From NCBI RefSeq assembly GCF_022012395.1, contig NZ_JAKLTQ010000006.1, positions 62,001 through 126,000 on the forward strand: a DNA stretch of 64,000 bases, written 5' to 3'. How positions within the stretch are numbered: position 1 is the first letter of the stretch; every line of letters starts with the position of its first letter. Shown piece by piece: positions 44,797 through 54,492 of this stretch. Made by a program: the position numbers and the translations under genes. The notes beneath the pieces were generated by a model that searched no databases, was not told where the DNA came from, and was given only the letters and a program-made list of their open reading frames with translations. The stretch is from Arthrobacter hankyongi (GTDB lineage: Bacteria; Actinomycetota; Actinomycetes; Actinomycetales; Micrococcaceae).

Positions 44797-45524
44797 AACC
44801 CTTCCTGTTCCTGGGCACCAGGCCCGAGGACACGGCAGCGGACGAGGAGTACTCGGCACTGCTGCGTTTTGGCGGCCTGCAGCCGGACCAGCTGCTGCGG
44901 GTCAGGCTCGAAGCCGCCCCCATGCCGGCGGTGGATCTGGCGCGGTTCAGCGGAATCATCCTCGGCGGCAGTCCGTTCACCTACAGCGACGCGCCGGCAC
45001 AGAAGTCCGCCACACAGCGACGCGTCGAGGCGGAGCTAACCGGGCTGCTGGACACAGTAGTGGATGCGGACTTCCCCTTTTTAGGTGCCTGCTACGGAGT
45101 GTCCACGCTCGGTGTCCACCAGGGCGGGGCCATGGACCGGCAGTTCGGCGAGCCCGTGGGCGACGTGGAGATTTTCCTCGCGGATGGCGCCGACGATCCC
45201 CTGCTGGCGGGAATGCCCCCGCGCTTCCGGGCCTTCGTGGGCCACAAGGAAGGCTGCTCACGGCTGCCGTCCGGGGCCGAACTGCTGGCCTGCTCTGCGG
45301 AGTGTCCGGTCCAAATGTTCCGGATCAAGCAGAACCTCTACGCCACCCAGTTCCACCCTGAGCTCGACGCCACCGGGCTGGTGGCCCGGATCATTATCTA
45401 CCGCCACGCCGGGTATTTCCCGCCCCAGCAGGCCGACCAAGTCATTGCCGCAGTACGCGCAGCCAACGTCACGGTGCCGCACCTGATCCTGCGCAACTTC
45501 GTCACCCGGTATGGAACCGGTTGA
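44793..45524 (+). CDS. class I glutamine amidotransferase-like protein
   Basis: 243 residues. A GATase-1 domain with nucleophile Cys in FPFLGACYGVSTLG and the His-x-Glu pair in TQFHPELD, resembling the GMP-synthase-like stand-alone amidotransferases. ILGGSPFTYSD is the oxyanion region. No synthase partner is encoded next to it, so the ammonia acceptor is unknown; some family members are glutamine or gamma-glutamyl hydrolases. A 52-codon ORF overlaps its start. Confidence 0.85.
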   Translation: MKPFLFLGTRPEDTAADEEYSALLRFGGLQPDQLLRVRLEAAPMPAVDLARFSGIILGGSPFTYSDAPAQKSATQRRVEAELTGLLDTVVDADFPFLGACYGVSTLGVHQGGAMDRQFGEPVGDVEIFLADGADDPLLAGMPPRFRAFVGHKEGCSRLPSGAELLACSAECPVQMFRIKQNLYATQFHPELDATGLVARIIIYRHAGYFPPQQADQVIAAVRAANVTVPHLILRNFVTRYGTG

Positions 45525-45682
45525 CAGGTCCTGGTGAGGCGTTGCAGATTCTGTCGCTACCGGTTGCTAGCCTTTGAAATTCCGGCTGCCCCAGAGAAAT
45601 GGCGCTGTCCGGACATCAATTCGCACCGACGCCCGGAGCGCGTCCATTTAGCCAGGACGCCCGGGCACTGAGGAAAGGCAAA

Positions 45683-46834
45683 ATGTTGGGGGATCATTTA
45701 AAACCGTGCGTAATCGGCACTGTTTGGAAACGGCTCGTGGCAGTGCTGGCAACAATTGGTTTGGCAAGCGGACTCATGCTGGGTCTGGCCGGCCCGGCAC
45801 AGGCGTCGGCAACCAAGACATCGCTGGCAATCGCTGTCTCCGCTGCCGTGGTTGGGCCGGGTGGCAGCGTCAAGGTGACGGCGACGCTGACCAAGAAGGG
45901 TAAGGCCCTGTCCAAGAACACCGTACGACTGCAGAAGCGGACGGTCGGCTCGAAAGACTGGAAGACGATGGCCACGGCTAAGACCGACGGCAGGGGCAAG
46001 GTCAGCTTCACTGCCAAGGGGCTTCAGAAAGACCACGAGTTCAGGGCAGCGTTCGCCGGATCGAGCAAGGCCAGGAAGTCCACCAGCAGTATCAAGACTG
46101 TCGGTGTCAGGCAGAGCATCAAGATTACGTCTGCCTCCACCGCCAGCCCGACCGCTGGCCAGACCATCACGGTCAAAGGCAGAACGAGTTCCGGCCTTGC
46201 CGGCAGGACCGTGCAACTGCAGCAATACAGCCACAAGAAGTGGACCAAGGTCGCCACTGCCAAAGTGAGCAAGAACGCCAGCTTCAGTCTGTCGGTGAAA
46301 GCAACGGCAGCAGGTCCGCTCTCGCTCCGGGTGCGCGCCGACGCCGCGACAGGCATTCGGTCGGCAAACAGCGAGACGAAGAAATTCACCGTGTTCAAGT
46401 GGTATGACCTAGTGGACTCCACACCCGTGTCGGCTTCCGCCACCGGCAGCGGCATCCGGTTCGAGGGCGGACCCGCCACGATCAACGGCGTTGAGTACGT
46501 CAATAGCCTGCTGGGGGTGCTGAGCTCCCTTGACACCGAGGATGATGTCTACATCGACATGTGGGTCTTGGGTGGCAAGTGCCGACAGTTCGAAGCCACG
46601 GTCGGATTCGACGACGACCACGTGTACGATGCGCCTGGCGGGATTTTCGCGGCATTCGTCGATGACGAGATGCACGAGATCGGCAACATCGCGTCCGACG
46701 AATACGTGAACAGCAGAATCGATATTCGGGGTGCCGATAGATTTTCGCTCGGCATGACGTGGGATGGCATCAGCACCGGGGTCGGAATCGCCGGCTTCGC
46801 GAATGCCAAGGTCCTCTGCTCCAGCCGGCCGTAA
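45683..46834 (+). CDS. secreted protein with Ig-like repeats and a C-terminal NPCBM-like domain
   Basis: 383 residues from ATG at 45683, preceded by AGGAAAGG. The N-terminus has basic residues, a hydrophobic core (LVAVLATIGLASGLMLGLAG) and an AQASA signal-peptidase site near residue 42. Two Ig-like modules follow (about 45-130 and 130-225), rich in Lys/Thr/Ser. The C-terminus (INGVEYVNSLLGVL, GGKCRQFEATVGFDDD) resembles NPCBM carbohydrate-binding domains. Lower GC and Lys-rich codon use differ from neighbours and suggest horizontal acquisition. Likely bound to cell wall or polysaccharide. Confidence 0.7.
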   Translation: MLGDHLKPCVIGTVWKRLVAVLATIGLASGLMLGLAGPAQASATKTSLAIAVSAAVVGPGGSVKVTATLTKKGKALSKNTVRLQKRTVGSKDWKTMATAKTDGRGKVSFTAKGLQKDHEFRAAFAGSSKARKSTSSIKTVGVRQSIKITSASTASPTAGQTITVKGRTSSGLAGRTVQLQQYSHKKWTKVATAKVSKNASFSLSVKATAAGPLSLRVRADAATGIRSANSETKKFTVFKWYDLVDSTPVSASATGSGIRFEGGPATINGVEYVNSLLGVLSSLDTEDDVYIDMWVLGGKCRQFEATVGFDDDHVYDAPGGIFAAFVDDEMHEIGNIASDEYVNSRIDIRGADRFSLGMTWDGISTGVGIAGFANAKVLCSSRP

Positions 46835-46855
46835 GCCGCTGAAATCATGACCACG

Positions 46856-46898
46856 GGTTCCGGCTGCCGATCGCAGGCTGCCATAAGCAGCCGGAACC
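46856..46898. terminator. hairpin between the secreted-protein gene and smc
   Basis: GGTTCCGGCTGC (46856-46867) pairs perfectly with GCAGCCGGAACC (46887-46898) around a 19-nt loop. Convergent genes end on both sides, so it may terminate both. No U-tract. Confidence 0.55.
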
Positions 46899-46951
46899 AC
46901 GCGCTGGAGTTCTGCCCCGCTCACGGTGGTCCTAGGAAATAGGTCCAGGGC

Positions 46952-49900
46952 TCAGGCGCTGGCGGCGGTGATCCGCTGGGAGATGACGGTGGAGACGCCG
47001 TCGCCGCGCATGGTGACCCCATACAGGGCGTCGGCCACTTCCATGGTCCGCTTCTGGTGCGTGATCACGATCAGCTGGCTGGACTCGCGCAGCTCTTCGA
47101 AGATGGTGATCAGGCGCCCGAGGTTCGTATCATCCAGCGCCGCCTCAACCTCGTCCATGACATAGAACGGGGACGGGCGGGCCTTGAAGATCGCCACCAG
47201 CAGCGCAACCGCCGTCAGCGAGCGCTCGCCGCCGGAGAGCAGCGAGAGCCGCTTGATCTTCTTTCCCGCAGGACGGGCTTCGACCTCGATGCCGGTGGTG
47301 AGCATGTCCTCCGGATCGGTCAGCACGAGCCGTCCCTCGCCGCCGGGGAACAGCCGGCCGAAGACGCGGACGAACTGTTCGGCGGTGTCCCTGAACGCCT
47401 CGGAAAAAACCTGCTCAACGCGTTCGTCCACCTCGCGGATGATGTCCAGCAGGTCCTTGCGGCTGGCCTTGAGGTCCTCCAGTTGCGTGCTCAGGAACTG
47501 GTGGCGCTCCTCCAGCGCGGCAAACTCCTCCAGCGCCAGCGGATTGACCTTACCCAGGGCGGCGAGATCCCGTTCCGCCTTCTTCAGCCGCTTCTCCTGC
47601 TCCGCCCGGATGAACGCCACGGTGTCCACGACCGGGTTGCCGTCCTCGTCCACCTCGGCCCGCAGGGCGGCCCATTTGTCCGCCTTGCCTCTGGGTCCCG
47701 CGGCGGGGGCCGGCGCCACCGGCACCGGCTGGTCCGGCCCGTACTGGGCCACCAGATGCTCCGCCGTCATGCCCAGTTCCTCGATGGCCCGGGTCTGGAG
47801 CGCGTCGATCCGCAGCCGCTGCTGGGCCCGGGCCAGCTCGTCGCGGTGCACCGCGTCCGTGAGCTCCCGCAGTTCTTCGGTCAACGCCGTGGCGGCGGCC
47901 CGGACCGTGGCCAGTTCGGCGTCCCACGCCGCACGGACCTCTTCGGCACGGTCCCGTTCGCGGGCAGCTGTGTCCACCGATACCGCGAGCCAGACCAGCA
48001 CCTGGCCGGCCGCCTGGGCCACTGCCGCCGCCTTGGCTGCCTGCAGCTGCCTGCGCCGTGCCCGTTCGGCAGCCTCGACGCGGGCACGGCGCTCGGTGGC
48101 CGCCGCCCGTTCCAGCGAAGCGGCCCGGTTGCTGATGGCTGTCAGCTGTTCTTCACCCGAGCGCAGCGCGAGCCGCGCCTCCATTTCGGTCTGCCTGGCG
48201 CGGACAGCGGCGGCGGCCAGCTCGTCCCGCCGTTCCGTGGCGGGTTCCTCCCCCGCCGGTGCCTCTCCGGCATCCTGGGCGGCGGCCAGCCGGGCGGTGA
48301 TCTCGGCCAGCTTCTGCTGCTCGGCCAGCACGTTGGCCTCCGCCGCGGCGACCAACTTGGCCAGCCGTTCCCGCTCCCCCTCTGCGGAACGCAGCAGGGA
48401 TCCGAGGCTGCCCAGCCGCTCGGCGACGGCAGCAATCCGCGCATCCGATTCGTTCAGCCGCTCCAGGGCCGCGTCGGCGCGCTGCTTGGCCTCGTCCAGT
48501 CGGGCCGAGGCTCCGGCGATGGCGAACTTGGCGCGTTCCATCCGCGCCACGGATTCCTCCAACTGCGCAGCGGTGTCTTCCACCGCAGCCTGGAGTTCGA
48601 TCAGGCTGGGGCCTCCAGCCGTGCCGCCGCGGGCGGTGCAGGAGGTCAGCACGTCCCCCTCGCGGGTGACAGCCATCAGCTTGGGGTGCTCGGCCACCAA
48701 CTGTCCGGCAGCGCGCAGATCCTCCACGACGACGACGGCGCCCAGCAGTCCGGCCACCGCGGTGTCCAGCCCGCCCGCGACCTGGACCAGCGAGACGGCG
48801 GCGGTCGCGCCGGCCGGCAGGGTGTCGATGGTTTCGGTCAGGGGCATCGCGGCGGCTGCCGGACCGGCCCCGATGACGAGTTGCACGCGCCCGGTATCCG
48901 CGTGCTTGACCAGCTCCAAGGCCCGGACCGCCGTGTCCGTGTCCCGTACCGCCACGGCTTCGGCGACCGCCCCCAGCGCCGCGGCGACAGCTGCTTCGTA
49001 GCCGGGCTTCACGGTGACCAGATCCGCCAGCGGCGCCAGCACCCCGTCAATTCCCGACGCCAGCAGGTCCGCGCTGCCGTCCCGACGGTCCAGGCCGACC
49101 TCCAGCGCTTCCTTCCGGGCCGCGAGCGCGGCCCGTTCGCGTTCGGCCTCGCGCCGCACCGCCGAGGCGTCCTGCAGTTCGGCCTCGATAGCGCCGACGG
49201 CTGCCATCGCCTCCTCGTACGCCGCATCAAGGCTTTCCTCGCCCTCCTCGGCGCCCTCTGCCTGGGACTCGAGTTCGGCGAACTCCGACTCCGCCTGCCG
49301 GCGGCGCTCCTCGCCACCGGTAATCAGTCCGCGTAGCCGCCCGAGTTCGGCCTCGGCCGCCTCCACCCGGGAGCGGGCCGTCCCCACCTGCCCGGCCAGT
49401 TTGGCCAGGCCCTCGCGGCGGTCCGCCGCCGCCCGCAGGATGGCGGTGAGCCGGCGGTCCTCCTCGGCCGAGGCCTGCTCGGCGTCGGCACGGCGGCTGA
49501 TGGCTTCGTCCAGGACGGCCTGCCGTTCCTCCAGTTCGAATTCCAGGTCCACCTGTTCCTCGCGCACCTGGGCGGCCTGCTGTTCCAGCTGGTCCGGATC
49601 CCGGCCGGGGTCCGGGGCGGGCTCCGTGCTGCCGAGCAGCCGGTGCCGTTCCCCGGCCAGGTTGGCCAGGGCGCGGAAGCGTTCCCGGGCGGAGGACAGG
49701 CGGTACCAGGTGTCCCGGGCGGCGTTCAGTTTCGGCGTGGCCTGAGCGGCCAGCAGTTCCAGCTCGGCGAGCCGGCGGCGCCCGGCGTCCAAGGACTTCT
49801 CCACCTCGGCCTGCCGGGCCTTCACCGCGGCCTCGTCGGCCGCTTCCTGCTCCAGTGCCGACGTCAACTGCACCAGGTCATCCGCCAGCAGGCGGGCCCG

Positions 49901-50575
49901 GGCATCCCGGACCTCGAACTGGACCTGCTGTGCCCGGCGCGCCACCTCGGCCTGCTTGCCCAGCGGGGTCAACTGCCGGCGCAGCTCCGCGGTCAGGTCC
50001 GTCAGCCGGGTGAGGTTGGCCTGCATGGCATCGAGCTTGCGGACCGTCTTTTCCCTGCGCCGGCGGTGCTTCAGGATGCCGGAGGCCTCTTCGATGAAGC
50101 CTCGCCGGTCCTCGGGCGTCGCGTGCAGCACGCGGTCCAGCTGGCCCTGGCCCACAATTACGTGCATCTCGCGGCCGAGACCGGAATCGCTGAGCAGTTC
50201 CTGGATATCCAGCAACCGGCAACTGCTGCCGTTGATGGCGTACTCGGATCCGCCGGCGCGGAAGAGGGTCCGGGAAATCGTGACCTCGGAGTATTCGATC
50301 GGCAGTGCGCCGTCGGCATTGTCGATGGTCAGGGACACGTGCGCGCGGCCCAAGGCCGGCCGGCCGGCCGTGCCGGCAAAGATGACATCCTCCATCTTGC
50401 CGCCGCGAAGCGTCTTGGCACCCTGCTCGCCCATGACCCAGGCAAGCGCATCCACTACGTTCGACTTGCCGGAGCCGTTGGGCCCCACCACGGCGGTGAC
50501 GCCTGGCTCAAAGTCGAACGTTGTGGCTGAGGCGAATGACTTAAAGCCCCGCACCGTCAGACTCTTCAAATGCAA
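46952..50575 (-). CDS. smc: chromosome segregation ATPase SMC
   Basis: 1207 residues from TTG at 50575 (MHLKSLTVRGFKSFA), supported by GGGAG 7 nt upstream. Walker A is VVGPNGSGKSNVVDAL; two long coiled coils (about 160-500 and 690-1030) flank a hinge rich in Gly/Ala; the C-terminal head has LLSGGERSLTAVALL and the Walker B FYVMDEVEAALDD. Large condensin subunit that compacts and segregates chromosomes with ScpA/ScpB. It normally follows mutM in actinobacteria; here the ole cluster lies between them. Confidence 0.96.
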   Translation of the reverse strand: MHLKSLTVRGFKSFASATTFDFEPGVTAVVGPNGSGKSNVVDALAWVMGEQGAKTLRGGKMEDVIFAGTAGRPALGRAHVSLTIDNADGALPIEYSEVTISRTLFRAGGSEYAINGSSCRLLDIQELLSDSGLGREMHVIVGQGQLDRVLHATPEDRRGFIEEASGILKHRRRREKTVRKLDAMQANLTRLTDLTAELRRQLTPLGKQAEVARRAQQVQFEVRDARARLLADDLVQLTSALEQEAADEAAVKARQAEVEKSLDAGRRRLAELELLAAQATPKLNAARDTWYRLSSARERFRALANLAGERHRLLGSTEPAPDPGRDPDQLEQQAAQVREEQVDLEFELEERQAVLDEAISRRADAEQASAEEDRRLTAILRAAADRREGLAKLAGQVGTARSRVEAAEAELGRLRGLITGGEERRRQAESEFAELESQAEGAEEGEESLDAAYEEAMAAVGAIEAELQDASAVRREAERERAALAARKEALEVGLDRRDGSADLLASGIDGVLAPLADLVTVKPGYEAAVAAALGAVAEAVAVRDTDTAVRALELVKHADTGRVQLVIGAGPAAAAMPLTETIDTLPAGATAAVSLVQVAGGLDTAVAGLLGAVVVVEDLRAAGQLVAEHPKLMAVTREGDVLTSCTARGGTAGGPSLIELQAAVEDTAAQLEESVARMERAKFAIAGASARLDEAKQRADAALERLNESDARIAAVAERLGSLGSLLRSAEGERERLAKLVAAAEANVLAEQQKLAEITARLAAAQDAGEAPAGEEPATERRDELAAAAVRARQTEMEARLALRSGEEQLTAISNRAASLERAAATERRARVEAAERARRRQLQAAKAAAVAQAAGQVLVWLAVSVDTAARERDRAEEVRAAWDAELATVRAAATALTEELRELTDAVHRDELARAQQRLRIDALQTRAIEELGMTAEHLVAQYGPDQPVPVAPAPAAGPRGKADKWAALRAEVDEDGNPVVDTVAFIRAEQEKRLKKAERDLAALGKVNPLALEEFAALEERHQFLSTQLEDLKASRKDLLDIIREVDERVEQVFSEAFRDTAEQFVRVFGRLFPGGEGRLVLTDPEDMLTTGIEVEARPAGKKIKRLSLLSGGERSLTAVALLVAIFKARPSPFYVMDEVEAALDDTNLGRLITIFEELRESSQLIVITHQKRTMEVADALYGVTMRGDGVSTVISQRITAASA

Positions 50576-50839
50576 AGTATGTCTCCCGCAGTGCTGTATA
50601 CCTTGTAACAATTTATCCTGCCCGAAGGCCCAACCCCGGTAATTGCGGGCTTTCGGGGGCGTTTCGCGCGCCTGACGCATTGCTGTGGAGGAGCAGTGGG
50701 CATTGCGGAACCGGCAAAATCTATGCACACTCAGGCATGTGCGTGAAACGGCCCCGGCGGTGCATAGTTAAGTTTTCGACGCACGGTGAGGGACTTCGGC
50801 CCTGGACGTGCGGACAGAACTGAAGATAAAGGCTGGATA

Positions 50840-51865
50840 TTGAGCGGAAACGCGACGTTTCGACATGACAATGCCGCACTGCTGGCCGTGACCAGCGTGG
50901 AGGCTCCCGTGGTTGTGAGCTCCCGGGAGTTTGACGAGCGGCTGGCGCCCAGTCTGAAGCGGCTGCGTCTGTCCGGCCGGTTGTTGGAACGCGTGGCCGG
51001 CATTACCGAACGGCGCTGGTGGTCGCCGGGCACCGGCTTCGACGACGCGGCCATCGAGGCAGGGGCCAAGGCACTGGCCGCGTCCGGCATCGAGCCGTCC
51101 CAGATCGGCCTGCTGATCAACACCTCGGTGACCCGGCGCAATTTGGAACCTTCGGTTGCCGTCAAGATCCATCACAAACTCGGGCTGCCGTCCTCGGCGG
51201 TCAATTTCGACCTGGCCAATGCCTGCCTGGGCTTCGTCAACGGCATGACCCTGGCCGCGAACATGATCGACGCCGGCCAAATCAAGTACGCCCTCATCGT
51301 GGCCGGCGAGGATGCCCAGCCCACGCAGGAGACGACCTTCCGGCGGCTGAACGATCCGGACTCCACGCGCGAGGACTACCTGCGCGAATTCGCCACCTTG
51401 ACCCTCGGCTGCGGGGCCGCGGCCGCCGTCGTCGGCCCGGCAGACGCGCACCCGGGATCGCACCGGATCCTCGGCGGCGTCTCGCGGGCCGGCACCGAGC
51501 ACCACGAACTCTGCGTGGGCGGACCTGACGGCATGTTCACCGATACCAAAGGCCTGCTCGACGGCGGCTTGGAGCTGGTGGTGACGGCCTGGCACGAGGC
51601 GCACGCGGACGGCTGGAACTGGGCCTCCATGGACCGCTACGTCACCCACCAGGTTTCCAACTCCTATACCAATGCCATCATCAAGGCCGTGCAGCTGGCC
51701 CGCGAACGGGTGCCGATCACCTTCCCCAAGTGGGGCAACGTCGGCCCGGCCTCGCTGCCGATGACGTTGGCCCAGGAATCGCTCTCGCTCGGCACCGGGG
51801 ACCGTGTGCTCTGCATGGGCGTGGGCTCGGGCTTGAACACGACGATGATGGAGCTTGCGTGGTAG
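50840..51865 (+). CDS. oleA: OleA, thiolase-superfamily head-to-head acyl-CoA condensing enzyme
   Basis: 341 residues from TTG at 50840, giving MSGNATFRHDNAALLAV, the typical OleA start; a longer frame from 50786 has no such support. OleA joins two fatty acyl-CoAs to a beta-keto acid, the first step to long-chain olefins. Nucleophile Cys129 in LANACLGFVNG, the base Glu103 in NLEPSVAVK (Glu117 in Xanthomonas OleA), His in VTHQVSNSY and Asn in WGNVGPASLP are present. These features separate it from FabH. oleBC overlaps its 3' end. Confidence 0.93.
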   Translation: MSGNATFRHDNAALLAVTSVEAPVVVSSREFDERLAPSLKRLRLSGRLLERVAGITERRWWSPGTGFDDAAIEAGAKALAASGIEPSQIGLLINTSVTRRNLEPSVAVKIHHKLGLPSSAVNFDLANACLGFVNGMTLAANMIDAGQIKYALIVAGEDAQPTQETTFRRLNDPDSTREDYLREFATLTLGCGAAAAVVGPADAHPGSHRILGGVSRAGTEHHELCVGGPDGMFTDTKGLLDGGLELVVTAWHEAHADGWNWASMDRYVTHQVSNSYTNAIIKAVQLARERVPITFPKWGNVGPASLPMTLAQESLSLGTGDRVLCMGVGSGLNTTMMELAW

Positions 51866-54492
51866 CAGAGCTTTGGCCCGGCGTGCCGGCGTCCTGGTCC
51901 CGGCGCGTGCGTGTCCCGTCCACCGCCGCCGTCGATCCGGCCGGCAGCTGGCACAACTGGCACCTGCTGGACAACGCCGATGACCTGGCCGAACGCGGAC
52001 TCACGCCGGCGGGCACGCTGCTCTGCGTGCACGGCAACCCGACCTGGTCCTACCTGTGGCGCAGCCTGCTGGCAGCGGCCGTCCCGGCTGCCGGCGCTGC
52101 GCCCTGGCGGGTCGTGGCGGTGGACCAGCTGGACATGGGCTTCTCCGAGCGGACCGGCGTGTTCCGGCGGCTCGAGGACCGGATTACCGACCTGGGCGAC
52201 CTGACCGAGGCACTGGACCTGACCGGACCTGTGGTGACTGTCGGCCACGACTGGGGCGGCATCATCTCCCTGGGTTGGGCCACCCGGCACCGCAGCCAGC
52301 TCGCCGGCGTGGTGCTGGGCAACACCGCCGTGCACCCGGCCGGCTTCGCGCTGCCGGCGCCGCTGCAGCTAGCGCTGCATCCGGCGGTGCACCGGTGGGG
52401 CACGACGACGTCGGACGCCTTCCTGCGCGTGACCCACGCCCTGGCCCATCCACCGCTGGCCAAGGACGTCCGTGCGGCCTTCATGGCCCCCTACCGCAAC
52501 GCCGCGCGCCGGCAGGGCGTGGGCAACTTCGTCGCGGACATCCCGGCCGACGAATCACATCCGAGCTGGCCGGCGCTGGAGCGCGTTGCCGACGAGGTGC
52601 GCTTGCTCGAGGTGCCCGCGCTGCTGCTCTGGGGACCGAGGGACCCGGTGTTCTCGGACCGGTACCTGCGCGACCTGATGGACCGGCTGCCGCAGGCCGA
52701 GGTGCACCGCTTCGAAGGCGCCGGGCACCTGTTGCCCGAAGACGTGGACATCGCCGGCCCGGTATTCCAATGGCTGGCGTCCGGACGCAGTGGATCTGCG
52801 GGCGGCGCTGAAGCGGCGCGGGAGGCTGCCGGCGACGTGTTCCGGCCGATGCTGGCGGAGTTGGACGCGCGCCGGCAGGACGGCTCGCCCGCCGTCGTCG
52901 ATATGGTGCCGCTCGGTGCGGAAGGACCGGACGGGCCGAAAATGCTGTCCTGGGCCGACCTGGCCGAACGCGTAGACCGGATGGCCGCCGGCCTGGCCTC
53001 GATCGGAGTCAGGACCGGTGACCGGATCAGCCTGCTGGTGCCGCCCGGCATCGAACTGACTACCCTGGTCTACGCCTGCCTGCGGATCGGCGCCGTGATT
53101 GTGGTAGCCGACGCGGGATTGGGCGCCAAGGGGTTGAGCCGGGCCATCCAGGGTGCCGGTCCTGCCTATCTGGTCGGCATCGAGCGTGCCCTTGCCGGGG
53201 CCCGGCTGTTCGGCTGGCCGGGTGTCCGGATCAGCGTGGAGGAGCTAGGCGGCGCCAAGCGCCGGCTGTACAAAGTGGCGCACAGCCTGCGGGAACTCGA
53301 GGCCGGGCCCGCCGCCGAAGCGCCCGGGCCGGTCTCCGGGCAGATCGATCCGGATGCGGATGCGGCGGTGCTCTTCACCTCCGGCTCCACCGGCCCGGCG
53401 AAGGGCGTCGTCTATACGCACCGGCAGCTGGCTGCAATGCGGGACACGTTGAAGCAGACCTACGAGCTGCAGGCCGGAACCGCGCTGGTCGCCGGCTTCG
53501 CCCCGTTCGCGCTGCTCGGACCGGCTCTGGGCGCCACCTCGGTCACTCCGGACATGGATGTTACCGCACCACGTACGCTCACCGCCGCGGCGCTGGCGGA
53601 CGCGGCCGCCGTCGTCGGCGCCACCGCCGTCTTCGCCTCCCCGGCGGCCCTGGCCAACGTGCTTGCCACCGCCGAGGCCCTGGACCGGCCGCAGCGGGAC
53701 GCCCTCGCGCAGGTGGAGCTGCTGCTGTCCGCCGGTGCGCCGATACCGGAGCCGCTGCTGGCCCGGGTACAGGAACTGGTGCCTGCGGCGTCCCTGCATA
53801 CCCCGTACGGCATGACCGAGGCGCTGCCGGTCACCGACATCAGTCTTGAACAGATCCGCGACGCCGGCACTGGTAATGGCGTGTGCGTCGGCACGCCCGT
53901 GGCCGGAGCGCGCGTGGCCATCGCGGCGCTGCGCCCGGACGGCAGCGTGTCCGACGAGCCGGGTACCGAGCCGGACACGACGGGTGAAATCCTGGTCAGC
54001 GCCCCGCACGTCAAGGACCGCTACGACCGCCTTTGGATCACGCAGCAGCACAGCGCCTCGGTGCCGGGCTGGCACCGGACCGGCGACGTCGGACACCTCG
54101 ACGGCGCGGGCCGGTTGTGGGTCGAAGGCCGGCTCGGGCACATCCTGACCACTGCGGCGGGCGTCCGGACGCCGGTGGCAGCCGAACAGCTTGCGGAAAC
54201 GGCCGACGGCGCCGGGCGGGCCGCCGTCGTCGGCGTCGGGCCCGCCGGGGCCCAGGTTGCGGTGGCGGTGCTGGAGACAGTGCCTTCGGCCAGGACCGCG
54301 GGTCCGGCACCGCAGCAGCTGGCCCAGTCGGTGCGGACAGCCGTGCTGAACGGGACGGATTTGGAGCTGGCGGCGGTGCTGGCCGTCCGGGACCTGCCCA
54401 CGGACATCAGGCACAATTCCAAGATCGACCGCACGGCGCTGGCGGCCTGGGCCGCCAAGGTCCTGGCGGGTGGCAAGGCGGGCCGGCCGTGA
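51859..54492 (+). CDS. oleBC: OleBC fusion: beta-lactone decarboxylase plus beta-lactone synthetase
   Basis: 877 residues from GTG at 51859, overlapping oleA by 7 nt, with GGAG 5 nt upstream. Residues ~1-310 are OleB, an alpha/beta hydrolase of the haloalkane dehalogenase group with Asp131 as nucleophile (VGHDWGG) and His in GAGHLLPED. Residues ~320-877 are OleC, an AMP-binding enzyme with P-loop LFTSGSTGPAKG (~505), PYGMTEALPVTD and HRTGDVGHLDGAGRLWVEGR. OleC closes the beta-hydroxy acid to a beta-lactone and OleB decarboxylates it to a cis-olefin. The fusion is known in Micrococcus and other actinobacteria. Confidence 0.92.
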   Translation: MVAELWPGVPASWSRRVRVPSTAAVDPAGSWHNWHLLDNADDLAERGLTPAGTLLCVHGNPTWSYLWRSLLAAAVPAAGAAPWRVVAVDQLDMGFSERTGVFRRLEDRITDLGDLTEALDLTGPVVTVGHDWGGIISLGWATRHRSQLAGVVLGNTAVHPAGFALPAPLQLALHPAVHRWGTTTSDAFLRVTHALAHPPLAKDVRAAFMAPYRNAARRQGVGNFVADIPADESHPSWPALERVADEVRLLEVPALLLWGPRDPVFSDRYLRDLMDRLPQAEVHRFEGAGHLLPEDVDIAGPVFQWLASGRSGSAGGAEAAREAAGDVFRPMLAELDARRQDGSPAVVDMVPLGAEGPDGPKMLSWADLAERVDRMAAGLASIGVRTGDRISLLVPPGIELTTLVYACLRIGAVIVVADAGLGAKGLSRAIQGAGPAYLVGIERALAGARLFGWPGVRISVEELGGAKRRLYKVAHSLRELEAGPAAEAPGPVSGQIDPDADAAVLFTSGSTGPAKGVVYTHRQLAAMRDTLKQTYELQAGTALVAGFAPFALLGPALGATSVTPDMDVTAPRTLTAAALADAAAVVGATAVFASPAALANVLATAEALDRPQRDALAQVELLLSAGAPIPEPLLARVQELVPAASLHTPYGMTEALPVTDISLEQIRDAGTGNGVCVGTPVAGARVAIAALRPDGSVSDEPGTEPDTTGEILVSAPHVKDRYDRLWITQQHSASVPGWHRTGDVGHLDGAGRLWVEGRLGHILTTAAGVRTPVAAEQLAETADGAGRAAVVGVGPAGAQVAVAVLETVPSARTAGPAPQQLAQSVRTAVLNGTDLELAAVLAVRDLPTDIRHNSKIDRTALAAWAAKVLAGGKAGRP

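Noticed and set aside
47057-49336. 759-codon and other long plus-strand frames opposite smc
   Set aside because: Shadow frames of smc; no domains, and the minus-strand frame has all SMC motifs.
54033-54488. Upstream extension of the oleD frame
   Set aside because: It overlaps the OleC domain in another frame; the GTGA junction at 54489 fits the operon.
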